Positions 42,372-51,581 of a stretch of DNA of 64,000 bases are shown piece by piece (positions within the stretch are counted from its first letter, which is position 1; each line of letters starts with the position of its first letter). The position numbers and the translations under genes were made by a program. The DNA is from Sediminibacterium sp. UBA657 (GTDB taxonomy: Bacteria > Bacteroidota > Bacteroidia > Chitinophagales > Chitinophagaceae), in the NCBI GenBank assembly GCA_002299885.1, contig DBOB01000002.1, forward strand, positions 69,662 to 133,661. The letters run 5' to 3'. The notes under the pieces are model-generated. The model was not told the origin of the DNA and did not search any database. It worked only from the letters and a program-made list of their open reading frames with translations.

Positions 42372-44855
42372 ATGCGCATTGTACCATTTTTAGTGACAGC
42401 GACTGTAACTGCTGGACTTGTATTTACACTGAATATCCAATTAAAATTAGGTGGCACAAAAGCACCAAGATTGGGTTATTTTTTATCTCCACAACATGGA
42501 TTTTGGAAGAACGCAGAAAAAGTCAATACCAATTTTGATGCGACAATCCTTGCGAATGATTTGAAAGGAGATGTGGATGTATATATGGATGACCGATTAG
42601 TGCCACATATTTACGCAGACAATGATGAAGATGCATATTATGTGCAAGGATACTTACATGCAAAATACAGACTATGGCAGATGGACTTTCAAACGAGAGT
42701 TGCTGCAGGTAGATTGAGCGAAATTGCAGGAGCTGATAAATTATCTATAGATCGTTTTTTCAGAAGATTAGGGATGGTCTATGGCGCGGAACAAACCGAA
42801 GCTTATATCAATGAAAAAAATCCAGTGATGAAAGCGACCGTGGACGCATATACTGCTGGAGTGAATGCGTATTTAAAACAATTAGCACCAGAAGATCTGC
42901 CATTTGAATACAAGTTGATGAATTTTGAGCCAGAAGCATGGACGCCAAAGAAGACGTATTTGTTTTTAATGTTCATGTCTTATGATTTAACAGGCAGATC
43001 TGCTAGTGCAGATTTACAGTTAACCAATACAAGAGATTATTTAGGGTATGATTTATTCGATCAATTGTATACCAACCAACAAGATTCTTTGGATCCAATT
43101 ATTCCAATAGGCACTGCTTATGCAGAACCAAGTATTGTTCCAGTGAAACCAATGTCATCTGATATGGTGTACTTGAAAAAAACACCACAAGTAGATATTG
43201 CAAAAGTGGTTGAAACACCAGAAGCACCAGATCCTAATAATGGAAGTAATAACTGGGCAGTTGGAGGTAGTATGACAAAATCTGGAAAACCAATTTTAGC
43301 GAGTGATCCACATTTAGGTTTGAATCTACCTTCTTTATGGTATGAGGTTCAAATTACCACACCAACACATAGCACTTATGGTGCAAGCTTTCCAGGTTCT
43401 CCAGCAGTGATCATTGGATTCAATGATAGCTTAGCCTGGGGTGTGACCAATGCAGGACGTGATGTGTTGGACTATTATGAATTGAAATTTAAGGATACCA
43501 CACAAAATGAATATTGGTATAATGGTGCTTGGAAGTCGGTGACCAAAAGAGTAGAAGTGATAAAAGTAAAAGATAGCGCAGATGTGATTGAAAATATTTC
43601 AATGAGTCATTATGGTCCAGTGATGTTTGATGCTTATTATCAAAATCCACAATCCAATGGCAAAAATCTTGCAGTTAAATGGACTGCACTCAATGCTTCA
43701 ACAGGGGTAGAAACCTTTTATCAGTTGAATCGTGCAAAAAATATTGATGACTATTCTAAGGCCATTCAATTATGGAAATGCCCTGGACAAAATTTTGTGG
43801 TTGCCACTAAAACTGGAGATATCGCCATTAAACAACAAGGGGACTTCGTTGCAAGATGGGATAGGCAAGGGGACTTTATCATGCTAGGTGAAGATAGCAG
43901 TTATGATTGGCAGGGTATCATTCCTTTTGAAGAAAATCCAATGATTTTGAATCCTGAAAGAGGATTTGTGAGTAGCGCTAATCAAAAATCAACAGATGCA
44001 AGTTATCCATATTATTTAGGTACTGCAAGTTCATTCCCTTTATATAGAGGAATCAGTGTCAACCAACAATTATCTGGTAAGACACAATTGACAGCTCAAG
44101 ATATGCAAGCATTGCAAACCAATAACTACAATGTGTTTGCGCAGCAAGCAAGGCCTGCTTTAATGAAGTTTGTTGAGATGAATAAATTAAGTCAAGAGGC
44201 TCAAAGAATGGTTGGCACAATGATGCAATGGAATTTATACAATGATCCTTCTGAAAAAGGCAGCACCATATTTAAATTGATTTGGGATAGTGTAGAGAAC
44301 GCTGTTTGGGGTGATGAGTTAGCAGGTGCATCCATTCCATTGACTGAGCCTGAATCATTTGTTTTATTAGAGCAAATGAATCGTGATTCTAATTTTAGAG
44401 TAGCCGATGATATTAGAACAAAGGACAAAATAGAAAGCTTGAAAGACCAAGTGTTATTGGGTATAGAAAGAGCAACAGTGAAATGCATTGAATTAGAAAA
44501 AGAAAATAAATTAAGCTGGGAGGCATTTAAAGCAACAAGGGTTTTGCACCTTACAAAAATTCCTGCATTGAGTAGATTGAACTTGTCTATTGGCGGCGGA
44601 GAGCATATCATTAATGCTACAAGAGAAAACAATGGACCTAGTTGGAGAATGGTGGTGCATTTGACGGATGAAATTGAAGCCTATGGATTGTATCCGGGAG
44701 GTCAAAGTGGTAATCCGGGTAGTCCTTATTATGATAGCTTTGTAGATTATTGGGCAGCTGGTAAATGTTATAGATTACTATTCTTACCTAAAGAAAAATT
44801 AAAGCAACATGAGCGCACAAAATGGCATATTCAATTTAAAAAAGCAGTTGCTTAA
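42372..44855 (+). CDS. penicillin acylase-family Ntn hydrolase
   Basis: 827 residues. An N-terminal hydrophobic stretch (5-23) is a signal or anchor. The alpha part contains MDDRLVPHIYADNDEDAYYVQGYLHAKYRLWQMDF-type sequence near 69-103. Autocleavage is expected before Ser292 in NNGSNNWAVGG, which becomes the N-terminal nucleophile of the beta chain; GPVMF, EYYELK and a late GGEHIINATRENNGPSWRMVV (near 738-757) line the active site. The family cleaves amides such as beta-lactams or acyl-homoserine lactones; natural substrate unknown. Periplasmic. A small membrane protein gene follows after 37 bp. Confidence 0.92.
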   Translation: MRIVPFLVTATVTAGLVFTLNIQLKLGGTKAPRLGYFLSPQHGFWKNAEKVNTNFDATILANDLKGDVDVYMDDRLVPHIYADNDEDAYYVQGYLHAKYRLWQMDFQTRVAAGRLSEIAGADKLSIDRFFRRLGMVYGAEQTEAYINEKNPVMKATVDAYTAGVNAYLKQLAPEDLPFEYKLMNFEPEAWTPKKTYLFLMFMSYDLTGRSASADLQLTNTRDYLGYDLFDQLYTNQQDSLDPIIPIGTAYAEPSIVPVKPMSSDMVYLKKTPQVDIAKVVETPEAPDPNNGSNNWAVGGSMTKSGKPILASDPHLGLNLPSLWYEVQITTPTHSTYGASFPGSPAVIIGFNDSLAWGVTNAGRDVLDYYELKFKDTTQNEYWYNGAWKSVTKRVEVIKVKDSADVIENISMSHYGPVMFDAYYQNPQSNGKNLAVKWTALNASTGVETFYQLNRAKNIDDYSKAIQLWKCPGQNFVVATKTGDIAIKQQGDFVARWDRQGDFIMLGEDSSYDWQGIIPFEENPMILNPERGFVSSANQKSTDASYPYYLGTASSFPLYRGISVNQQLSGKTQLTAQDMQALQTNNYNVFAQQARPALMKFVEMNKLSQEAQRMVGTMMQWNLYNDPSEKGSTIFKLIWDSVENAVWGDELAGASIPLTEPESFVLLEQMNRDSNFRVADDIRTKDKIESLKDQVLLGIERATVKCIELEKENKLSWEAFKATRVLHLTKIPALSRLNLSIGGGEHIINATRENNGPSWRMVVHLTDEIEAYGLYPGGQSGNPGSPYYDSFVDYWAAGKCYRLLFLPKEKLKQHERTKWHIQFKKAVA

Positions 44856-44892
44856 TTTATTTTAAATTTTCAGATCAACTTAAAAACATTTT

Positions 44893-45243
44893 ATGAAATT
44901 TATTCTTTCAATAGTATTAGTAGCATTAGTGACCTATGCAATTGGTATCTACGGAAACTTACCTTGGTGGAGTTTTGTGGTAACCAATTTAATGATTGCT
45001 ATTGCATTGCCTATTAAACCATTACAATCCTTTTTGGCAGGTGCTTTAGGTGTGGGTGCTTTATGGGCTGGATTGGCTTTTGGAATTGATATGGCGAATA
45101 ACCATATCCTATCTAGCAAAGTAGCACAAATTCTTCCATTAGGTGGCTCATACATTGCATTAATCATTGTTACAGCATTTGTAGGGGCATTATTAGGAGG
45201 ACTAGCTTCACTTACTGGATCATTTGTTAGGAAACCTGAATAA
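44893..45243 (+). CDS. small membrane protein, unknown
   Basis: 116 residues with four hydrophobic segments (about 3-20, 25-43, 46-65 and 84-108), Gly- and Ala-rich, almost no charged residues outside the last ten. No known motif recognised. It follows the penicillin acylase gene at 37 bp and probably shares its transcript. Confidence 0.75.
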   Translation: MKFILSIVLVALVTYAIGIYGNLPWWSFVVTNLMIAIALPIKPLQSFLAGALGVGALWAGLAFGIDMANNHILSSKVAQILPLGGSYIALIIVTAFVGALLGGLASLTGSFVRKPE

Positions 45244-45298
45244 GTTTACCTTTGGGGTCAATTTGCTTAATCTGTAATTGAGCTTAAATTAAATCCAT

Positions 45299-46348
45299 AT
45301 GGCACAACTGCACAACCGTGTTTCAAACAAGGAGTTGAAACAGAAACTCTACGAAGAAACTTTTGAGCGTACCACGATTAGTTTTTACAAGTATTTTCCC
45401 ATTCCAGATCCTGCTAAATTCAGAGACGAAATGTACCAAGCATTGAATGCAATGCAGGTATTTGGTCGAATCTATATTGCGACAGAAGGGATCAATGCAC
45501 AAATTAGTGTGCCTATTCATTTATTCGAAGCATTCAAAGCCTATCTCTTTTCAATTCAACCACTCGAAGGTATTCGATTAAATAAGGCAGTGAATGACAA
45601 TGGAAAAAGTTTTTGGGTATTAAAAATTAAAGTCAGGGATAAAGTAGTTGCAGACGGCATTGAGGATCCCAACTTTAGTATGGAGAACAAAGGCAAGTAT
45701 GTGAATGCAGCACAGATGAATACTTTATTGGCATCGCCTGACACCATTGTGATAGACATGCGCAATCATTATGAGTATGAAGTAGGACATTTTGATAACG
45801 CCATTGAAATTCCTTCGGATACTTTTAGAGATCAATTACCGATGGCTGCAGAAATGATGCAGCCTCATAAGGATAAAAATATTATCATGTATTGCACTGG
45901 TGGTATTCGTTGTGAGAAAGCGAGTGCATATATGTTACATGAGGGTTTTAAAAATGTATTTCATTTAGAAGGCGGTGTGATTCATTATGCAAATGAAATA
46001 AAAGCAGCAGGATTAGAGAGTAAATTCAAAGGTAAAAATTTCGTTTTTGATGATCGTCTAGGTGAAAAAATTACAGATGATATTATAGCAAGTTGCCACC
46101 AGTGTGGTCAACCTGCGGATACGCATACCAATTGTAAAAACGATGCTTGTCATTTGCTTTTCATTCAATGTGACGCTTGTGCAAAAACATTTGATGGATG
46201 TTGCACCACTGCATGTAAGGAAGTCTATAACTTGCCGATAGAAGATCAAGAAGCTTTAAGAAAAGGGGCAAAGAAGGGGATGCAAGTATTTAATAAAGCT
46301 AAAGAAAGATTAAGGCCAAGATTAGGGATTGATATTGAAGTCAAATAA
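45299..46348 (+). CDS. trhO: tRNA uridine(34) hydroxylase, rhodanese-domain
   Basis: 349 residues. An N-terminal acylphosphatase-like half (YKYFPIPDPAKFR..AMQVFGRIYIATEGINAQISVP near 30-75) is followed by a rhodanese domain with VIDMRNHYEYEVGHF near 155-170 and active-site Cys199 in MYCTGGIRCEKA. The protein forms 5-hydroxyuridine at tRNA position 34 independently of oxygenase SAM routes. A Cys-rich tail (CHQCG..C..C..C..CDAC..CCTTAC near 260-300) is typical of the longer subgroup and may bind zinc. Confidence 0.92.
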   Translation: MAQLHNRVSNKELKQKLYEETFERTTISFYKYFPIPDPAKFRDEMYQALNAMQVFGRIYIATEGINAQISVPIHLFEAFKAYLFSIQPLEGIRLNKAVNDNGKSFWVLKIKVRDKVVADGIEDPNFSMENKGKYVNAAQMNTLLASPDTIVIDMRNHYEYEVGHFDNAIEIPSDTFRDQLPMAAEMMQPHKDKNIIMYCTGGIRCEKASAYMLHEGFKNVFHLEGGVIHYANEIKAAGLESKFKGKNFVFDDRLGEKITDDIIASCHQCGQPADTHTNCKNDACHLLFIQCDACAKTFDGCCTTACKEVYNLPIEDQEALRKGAKKGMQVFNKAKERLRPRLGIDIEVK

Positions 46349-46361
46349 AATAAATGATTGT

Positions 46362-46397
46362 AAAAAAAATCCCGACCAAGGCCGGGATTTTTTTTTA
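46362..46397. terminator. bidirectional terminator between trhO and purC
   Basis: AATCCCG / CGGGATT stem with an A-run before and nine T after; it overlaps the last codons of purC, so both convergent genes may use it. Confidence 0.9.
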
Positions 46398-47327
46398 TTT
46401 AATTCCTAGACTATTCAATGTATTTCCAATCAATTGATAAGTCTCTGTTTCAGATTTTGATTCAGGTTTAAAGGGCTCGCCAATAATTTGTTCATACAAT
46501 TCAATATATCTTTTAGAGATTGTTTGGATCCACTCCTCCGACATTTCCGGAACGGTCTGTCCTTCCTTGCCCATAAAATTATTTTCAATCAACCATTCTC
46601 TCACAAATTCCTTACTCAATTGCTTTTGCTTTTCTTGATTCGCTTGTCTTGCTTCAAATCCATCTGCATAAAAATACCTGGATGAGTCTGGTGTGTGAAT
46701 TTCATCCATTAAATAAATCGTATCCCCGATTTTCCCGAATTCATATTTAGTGTCTACTAAAATCAAGCCGCGTTTTGCAGCAATTTCCTTGCCTCTAGCA
46801 AATAGTTCTAAGGCGTATTTTTCTAAAATGGCCCAATCTTCAGCCGATGCTAAGCCCTCTGCAATGATCGCTTCTTTAGAAATATCTTCATCATGTCCTT
46901 CACTTGCTTTGGTGGATGGGGTAATAATAGGATTTGGGAAAAAGTCATTTTCCTTTAATCCCTCTGGAAGCGTCACGCCGCAAAGTGTCCTTCCGCCAGC
47001 TTGATAAGTTCTCCAAGCATGTCCCACTAAATTGCCTCTAACCACCATTTCAATCTTAAATGGGGTACATTTTTTACCAATTGCCACATTGGGAGCGGGG
47101 GTGCTGATGAGCCAATTTGGACAAATATCCTTGGTAGCTTCTAGCATATAGGCAGCAATTTGGTTTAAAACCTGTCCCTTGTAAGGGATTGGTTTTGGCA
47201 AAATGACGTCAAATGCAGAGATTCTATCACTAGCTAACATTACAAGTAGTTCATTTTCAATGTAATAGACATCTCTTACTTTGCCATGGTAGGTATTTAT
47301 AAGACCTGGGATTGTGTTTGGATTCAT
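46395..47327 (-). CDS. purC: phosphoribosylaminoimidazole-succinocarboxamide synthase
   Basis: 310 residues, the longer form found in Bacteroidota and yeast ADE1 rather than the 237-residue E. coli type. It joins CAIR and aspartate in purine synthesis; cytosolic. Motifs: GKVRDVYYI near 15-23, ASDRISAFD near 32-40, PNWLISTPAPN, EMVVRGNLVGHAWRTYQAGG near 92-111, TPSTKASEGHDEDIS near 136-150, LVDTKYEFG near 195-203 and DEIHTPDSSRY near 212-222. Monocistronic, with a short gap to the divergent TonB receptor. Confidence 0.96.
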   Translation of the reverse strand: MNPNTIPGLINTYHGKVRDVYYIENELLVMLASDRISAFDVILPKPIPYKGQVLNQIAAYMLEATKDICPNWLISTPAPNVAIGKKCTPFKIEMVVRGNLVGHAWRTYQAGGRTLCGVTLPEGLKENDFFPNPIITPSTKASEGHDEDISKEAIIAEGLASAEDWAILEKYALELFARGKEIAAKRGLILVDTKYEFGKIGDTIYLMDEIHTPDSSRYFYADGFEARQANQEKQKQLSKEFVREWLIENNFMGKEGQTVPEMSEEWIQTISKRYIELYEQIIGEPFKPESKSETETYQLIGNTLNSLGIK

Positions 47328-47426
47328 GCTACGAAAATAAAAATTTTAACAGTATTTTGATAATTTTTTCTGATTTGCTAACAATTTGGTATTTTGAGGT
47401 ACAATTCAATTTAAAAACAATTTATT

Positions 47427-50357
47427 ATGACAAGATTATTAACTCGTTTTAGCCTTTTTTGTGCAGTTGCTTTTACAGCAATTAGTGCAATGGCTCAAAA
47501 TGCAGGAACAATAACAGGAACTGTAAAAAGTGCAACTAGTGGCGAAACACTTGCTGCTGTATCTGTTACAGTGAAAGGCTCATCTGTTGGAACTTATACA
47601 GATGATAAAGGAACTTTCAAATTAAATGTGGCTCAAAAAGCACCTTATACATTGGTTTTTAGCTCTGTAGGTTTTGAAAACCAAGAGCAAGTGGTAAATG
47701 CTGGAACATCTAAAATGGATGTAAGTTTAAAACAAGCCTTTACTTTAGGTTCTGAAGTTGTTGTTGCAGCTTCTAGAGTTGCGGAGCGTATTTTAGAATC
47801 TCCAGTGACGATTGAAAGAATTAGCAATGCGACTATTAAGAATGCTCCAGTGTCTAACTATTATGATTTATTGGGTACTTTAAAAGGGGTGGATGTAAAC
47901 ATCGCCAGTTTAACTTTTAAAAGTATCAGTACAAGAGGTTTCAATGGTAGTGGTAACAGCCGTCTAAATCAATTCGTGGATGGTATGGATAACCAAGCGC
48001 CAGGTTTAAACTTCTCAGTAGCTAGCATTATTGGTTTAACAGAACTAGACGTAGACAATATAGAATTATTACCAGGTGCCTCTTCTGCCTTATATGGTCA
48101 AGGAGGTATGAATGGTACTGTTTTGATTAACAGTAAGAATCCTTTTAAATACCAAGGTTTAAGTTTTCAAATTAAACAAGGTATCAACCACATTGACAAC
48201 AAACAACGTCCTTTAGCTCCTTACAAAGACTGGACAGTTCGTTATGCAAAGAAAATTGGCGATCGTTTTGCTTACAAATTCAGTATGCAATACACAGAAG
48301 CGGATGATTGGAGAGCGAATAGCGATCAAAACTATTCTAGAACAACTGGTACACAATTGGGTCAAACTATTCCTGGTAACAGAGCATCTGATCCAAACTA
48401 TGATGGTGTTAACTTTTATGGTGATGAAACAACAAGTAATTTAGCTGGTGTTGGTACTGCTGTTAGAAGCGGTGTCTTAGCTTCTTTAGTGGGTTCTTTG
48501 GGTACTGCAGCTGGTACTGCCACTTTCAATAGTTTATACAATGCTGCTCTTGCATTTCCTACATTAGCTTCATACCAAGCATTCTTAACTGGTGCTGGTG
48601 GCGCTGCATTAGCTGCTAATGCTCCATTCTTATGGGGTGATAGAAGAGGTTATTTTAATAATGTGAATGTAAGTAGAACTGGATATGCTGAACAAGATGT
48701 TGTAGATCCAACTGCATTGAACGTGAAATTCCAAGGGTCTTTACACTACAAAATCACGGACGATATAGAAGCATCTTTTGCTGCTTATAACGGATCTGGT
48801 AATACGGTGTATACAGGAAGTGACCGTTATTCAATTAAGGATTTTAGCATGGGTCAATATAAATTAGAATTAAAATCTAGAAACTGGTACGTAAGAGCGT
48901 ATACAACTTTAGAGAATTCTGGTGCATCTTTTAACTCAACAATTGCTGCACGTTATTTCAATGAAGCATGGAAACCTAGTACAACTTGGTATCCTACTTA
49001 TGCTGCTACTTATTCTACTTTGTTAAGTACTGGTATGAACCAACAAGCGGCTCATGCAGGTGCAAGAGCAAACGCGGATGCTGGAAGACCAACTGGCTAC
49101 CTTGGTAACAATCCAATGTTCCAAGCTTTAGTAAACACTCCGATTTCTCAAGGTGGTGCGATGTTCTTAGAAAGAACTTCAATGCGTGCAGCTGAGGGTC
49201 AATACAATTTAACAGAAGCTTTTGGTTTATCTAAATACAATGCTGATTTATTAGTAGGTGCAAGTACAAGACAATTTATATTGAATTCTCAAGGTACTTT
49301 GTTTGCTGATACAGCTGGAAATATTAAGATCAATGAGTCTGGTGCTTATGCACAATTGTCTAAGCGTTTCTTAGATGATTTATTTAAGATCTCATTTTCT
49401 GGTCGTTATGATAAAAATGAAAACTTCCAAGGTCGTTTTACACCAAGAGCATCTTTGGTTGTGAAATTAGAAGAAGATCATAATTTACGTATTTCTTATC
49501 AAACAGCTTACCGTTTCCCTACAACTCAAAACCAATGGATCAATTTATTAGTTGGTGGTGGTACAAGATTAATGGGTGGTTTGCCACAGTTAAGAAATTT
49601 CTACAAATTCAATACCAATCCGGCATATTCTTTAGCGAGTGTGAACGCGTTTGGTGCTTCTGCATTAGCAGGTGCTCCAAATCCAGGTTTATTGAAAGTA
49701 CAAGCTTTCCCAGAGTTCAAGCCTGAGTCTATGACTTCTTTTGAAGTGGGTTACAAGGGTTTAGTGGCTAAAAAATTATTGATAGATTTCTATTACTATT
49801 TTGGTGCATATGAAAACTTCATTAGTGGTGTAACTGTATTACAATCTAGAAATGCAGCAGCGCCTAGTCCATTAGATGTATTAGATGCAAATAAGCGTAT
49901 TGCTTATTCTATCTCTACGAATGCGACTCAAAAAGTAAAATCTTCTGGATGGGGTCTTTCATTAGACTATATCTTACCTGCTAACTTTACAGTGAATGGT
50001 AGTATTTATGGAGATAAAATTGGAGGCTTAGAAGAAGGATTTATTTCTTACTTCAATACCCCACAAATGAGAGCTAACGTTGGATTGAATAACAGTGGTT
50101 TTGCATTAAAGAATCGTTTAGGATTTAGTGCGATCTATCGTTACCAAGATGGCTTTACTTACGAAGGAACATTCGGAGTAGGTCAAGTATCATCATTCAA
50201 TACTTTAGATGCTGTTTTAACTTACAAATTACCTGCAATCAAGTCATTGATTAAAATGGGTGGTACCAATATTATGAACACTTATTATAATACTGCACAT
50301 GGTAGTCCAGCAATCGGTGGATTGTACTATGTAAGCTTTGCATATAACGTGTTTTAA
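47427..50357 (+). CDS. TonB-dependent receptor with carboxypeptidase-like N-terminal domain
   Basis: 976 residues. A signal peptide ends near AMAQ (residue 23). A carboxypeptidase-D regulatory-like beta sandwich covers about 28-112 (GTITGTVKSATSGETLAAVSVTVKGSS, in parts), then a plug (about 120-240, SNYYDLLGTLKGVDVN, LPGASSALYGQGGMNGTVLI) and a large barrel ending YYVSFAYNVF. No SusD-like gene is next to it, so it may not be a SusC glycan transporter; the substrate is unknown. Residues about 330-380 are Ala/Gly-rich, an extended loop. Codon use and repeats of Gly suggest strong expression. Ends in a terminator. Confidence 0.93.
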   Translation: MTRLLTRFSLFCAVAFTAISAMAQNAGTITGTVKSATSGETLAAVSVTVKGSSVGTYTDDKGTFKLNVAQKAPYTLVFSSVGFENQEQVVNAGTSKMDVSLKQAFTLGSEVVVAASRVAERILESPVTIERISNATIKNAPVSNYYDLLGTLKGVDVNIASLTFKSISTRGFNGSGNSRLNQFVDGMDNQAPGLNFSVASIIGLTELDVDNIELLPGASSALYGQGGMNGTVLINSKNPFKYQGLSFQIKQGINHIDNKQRPLAPYKDWTVRYAKKIGDRFAYKFSMQYTEADDWRANSDQNYSRTTGTQLGQTIPGNRASDPNYDGVNFYGDETTSNLAGVGTAVRSGVLASLVGSLGTAAGTATFNSLYNAALAFPTLASYQAFLTGAGGAALAANAPFLWGDRRGYFNNVNVSRTGYAEQDVVDPTALNVKFQGSLHYKITDDIEASFAAYNGSGNTVYTGSDRYSIKDFSMGQYKLELKSRNWYVRAYTTLENSGASFNSTIAARYFNEAWKPSTTWYPTYAATYSTLLSTGMNQQAAHAGARANADAGRPTGYLGNNPMFQALVNTPISQGGAMFLERTSMRAAEGQYNLTEAFGLSKYNADLLVGASTRQFILNSQGTLFADTAGNIKINESGAYAQLSKRFLDDLFKISFSGRYDKNENFQGRFTPRASLVVKLEEDHNLRISYQTAYRFPTTQNQWINLLVGGGTRLMGGLPQLRNFYKFNTNPAYSLASVNAFGASALAGAPNPGLLKVQAFPEFKPESMTSFEVGYKGLVAKKLLIDFYYYFGAYENFISGVTVLQSRNAAAPSPLDVLDANKRIAYSISTNATQKVKSSGWGLSLDYILPANFTVNGSIYGDKIGGLEEGFISYFNTPQMRANVGLNNSGFALKNRLGFSAIYRYQDGFTYEGTFGVGQVSSFNTLDAVLTYKLPAIKSLIKMGGTNIMNTYYNTAHGSPAIGGLYYVSFAYNVF

Positions 50358-50382
50358 ACCTACTCAGATGGGTTAGTATCTG

Positions 50383-50417
50383 ATCCCTTCCCGAATTTCG
50401 GGAGGGGATTTTTTTTG
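50383..50417 (+). terminator. terminator after the large TonB receptor
   Basis: ATCCCTTCCCGAA / TTCGGGAGGGGAT stem with no unpaired loop beyond a few bases, followed by eight T. Confidence 0.92.
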
Positions 50418-50450
50418 CCTTTATTCTTACTTTTTTCCTTGATAAAATGC

Positions 50451-50458
50451 TATTTTTG
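50451..50458 (+). promoter_or_regulatory. -7 element of pdhB
   Basis: TATTTTTG, exact TAnnTTTG match, 27 bases before the ATG. Confidence 0.5.
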
Positions 50459-50485
50459 CATTTCAAATTATAAAACGATTTTTCC

Positions 50486-51472
50486 ATGCGATCAATAGCC
50501 TTTAGAGAAGCATTACGTGAAGCAATGAACGAAGAGATGAGAAGAGACGAGCGCGTATTTTTGATGGGAGAGGAAGTAGCTGAATACAATGGTGCTTACA
50601 AAGTAAGCCAAGGTATGTTGGCCGAATTTGGACCAAAAAGAGTCATTGATACACCTATTTCTGAGTTAGGTTTCACTGCGGTTGCAGTGGGTGCCGCACA
50701 AAATGGTTTAAGACCTATTGTTGAATTCATGACTTGGAACTTTGCAGTTTTACCTTTAGATCAAATTTTAAATACGGCTAGTAAGATGTTGGCCATGAGT
50801 GGTGGTCAAATTGGTTGTCCAATTATTATGAGAGGTCCTAACGGTAGTGCTGGTCAATTAGGGGCGCAACACTCTACTGCATTTGAAAGTTATTTAGCGA
50901 ATATCCCAGGCATAAAAGTGGTCTCTCCATCAAATGGATATGACGCCAAAGGTTTATTAAAACAAGCAATACGTTACGAGGAAGATCCAATCATGTTCTT
51001 GGAAAGTGAAGTGATGTATGGAGATAAATGTGAAGTGCCAGAGGAAGAATATTATATCCCATTAGGCAAGGCAGATATTAAACGTCCAGGTAGAGACATT
51101 ACGATTGTGTCTTATAATAAAATGATGAAAGTAGCTCTATCCACTGCAGATGAATTAGAGAAAGAAGGAATCAGTGCAGAAGTGATAGACCTAAGAACCA
51201 TTCGCCCTTTAGACTGGATGACAGTATTAGAGAGTGTTAAAAAAACAAATCGTTTAGTGATTATTGAAGAGCAATGGCCTTTTGCTTCGGTATCATCTGA
51301 GCTAAGTTATAGAATACAAAAAGAAGGTTTTGACTATTTAGATGCACCAATTAGAAGAATTACAAGTGCAGATGCACCAATGCACTATGCACCTAATTTA
51401 ACCGCATTAGCTATCCCTGATGTAACCCGTTCAGTGAAATTGGTGAAAGAAGTCTTACAACAATACAAGTAA
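50486..51472 (+). CDS. pdhB: pyruvate dehydrogenase E1 component, beta subunit
   Basis: 328 residues. E1 beta of the alpha2beta2 type, which with E1 alpha decarboxylates pyruvate using TPP and passes acetyl to E2. Motifs: FREALREAMNEEM and MGEEVAEYNGAYKVSQGM near 27-44 (TPP-activating Glu), DTPISELGFTAVAVGAAQNGLRP near 55-77, GPNGSAGQLGAQHS near 111-124, and EEQWPFASVSSELS near 258-271. A pyruvate rather than branched-chain 2-oxoacid substrate is inferred. E1 alpha and E2 genes are not adjacent. Confidence 0.92.
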   Translation: MRSIAFREALREAMNEEMRRDERVFLMGEEVAEYNGAYKVSQGMLAEFGPKRVIDTPISELGFTAVAVGAAQNGLRPIVEFMTWNFAVLPLDQILNTASKMLAMSGGQIGCPIIMRGPNGSAGQLGAQHSTAFESYLANIPGIKVVSPSNGYDAKGLLKQAIRYEEDPIMFLESEVMYGDKCEVPEEEYYIPLGKADIKRPGRDITIVSYNKMMKVALSTADELEKEGISAEVIDLRTIRPLDWMTVLESVKKTNRLVIIEEQWPFASVSSELSYRIQKEGFDYLDAPIRRITSADAPMHYAPNLTALAIPDVTRSVKLVKEVLQQYK

Positions 51473-51534
51473 GGCCTAAATCCTTGTATTTGACCATTTA
51501 TACAATGGCTTTACGGCTAATAAATAATTTATAT

Positions 51535-51562
51535 AATATCCCTTACAAAGGGATATTTTTGT
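51535..51562 (+). terminator. terminator after pdhB
   Basis: ATATCCCTT / AAGGGATAT stem around a 3-base ACA loop, followed by TTTTTG. It lies 20 bp before the lepB start. Confidence 0.8.
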
Positions 51563-51581
51563 ATTATATAACTCTACAATT

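Noticed and set aside
47427..50357. SusC of a polysaccharide utilisation locus
   Set aside because: No SusD, glycoside hydrolase or regulator gene is adjacent.
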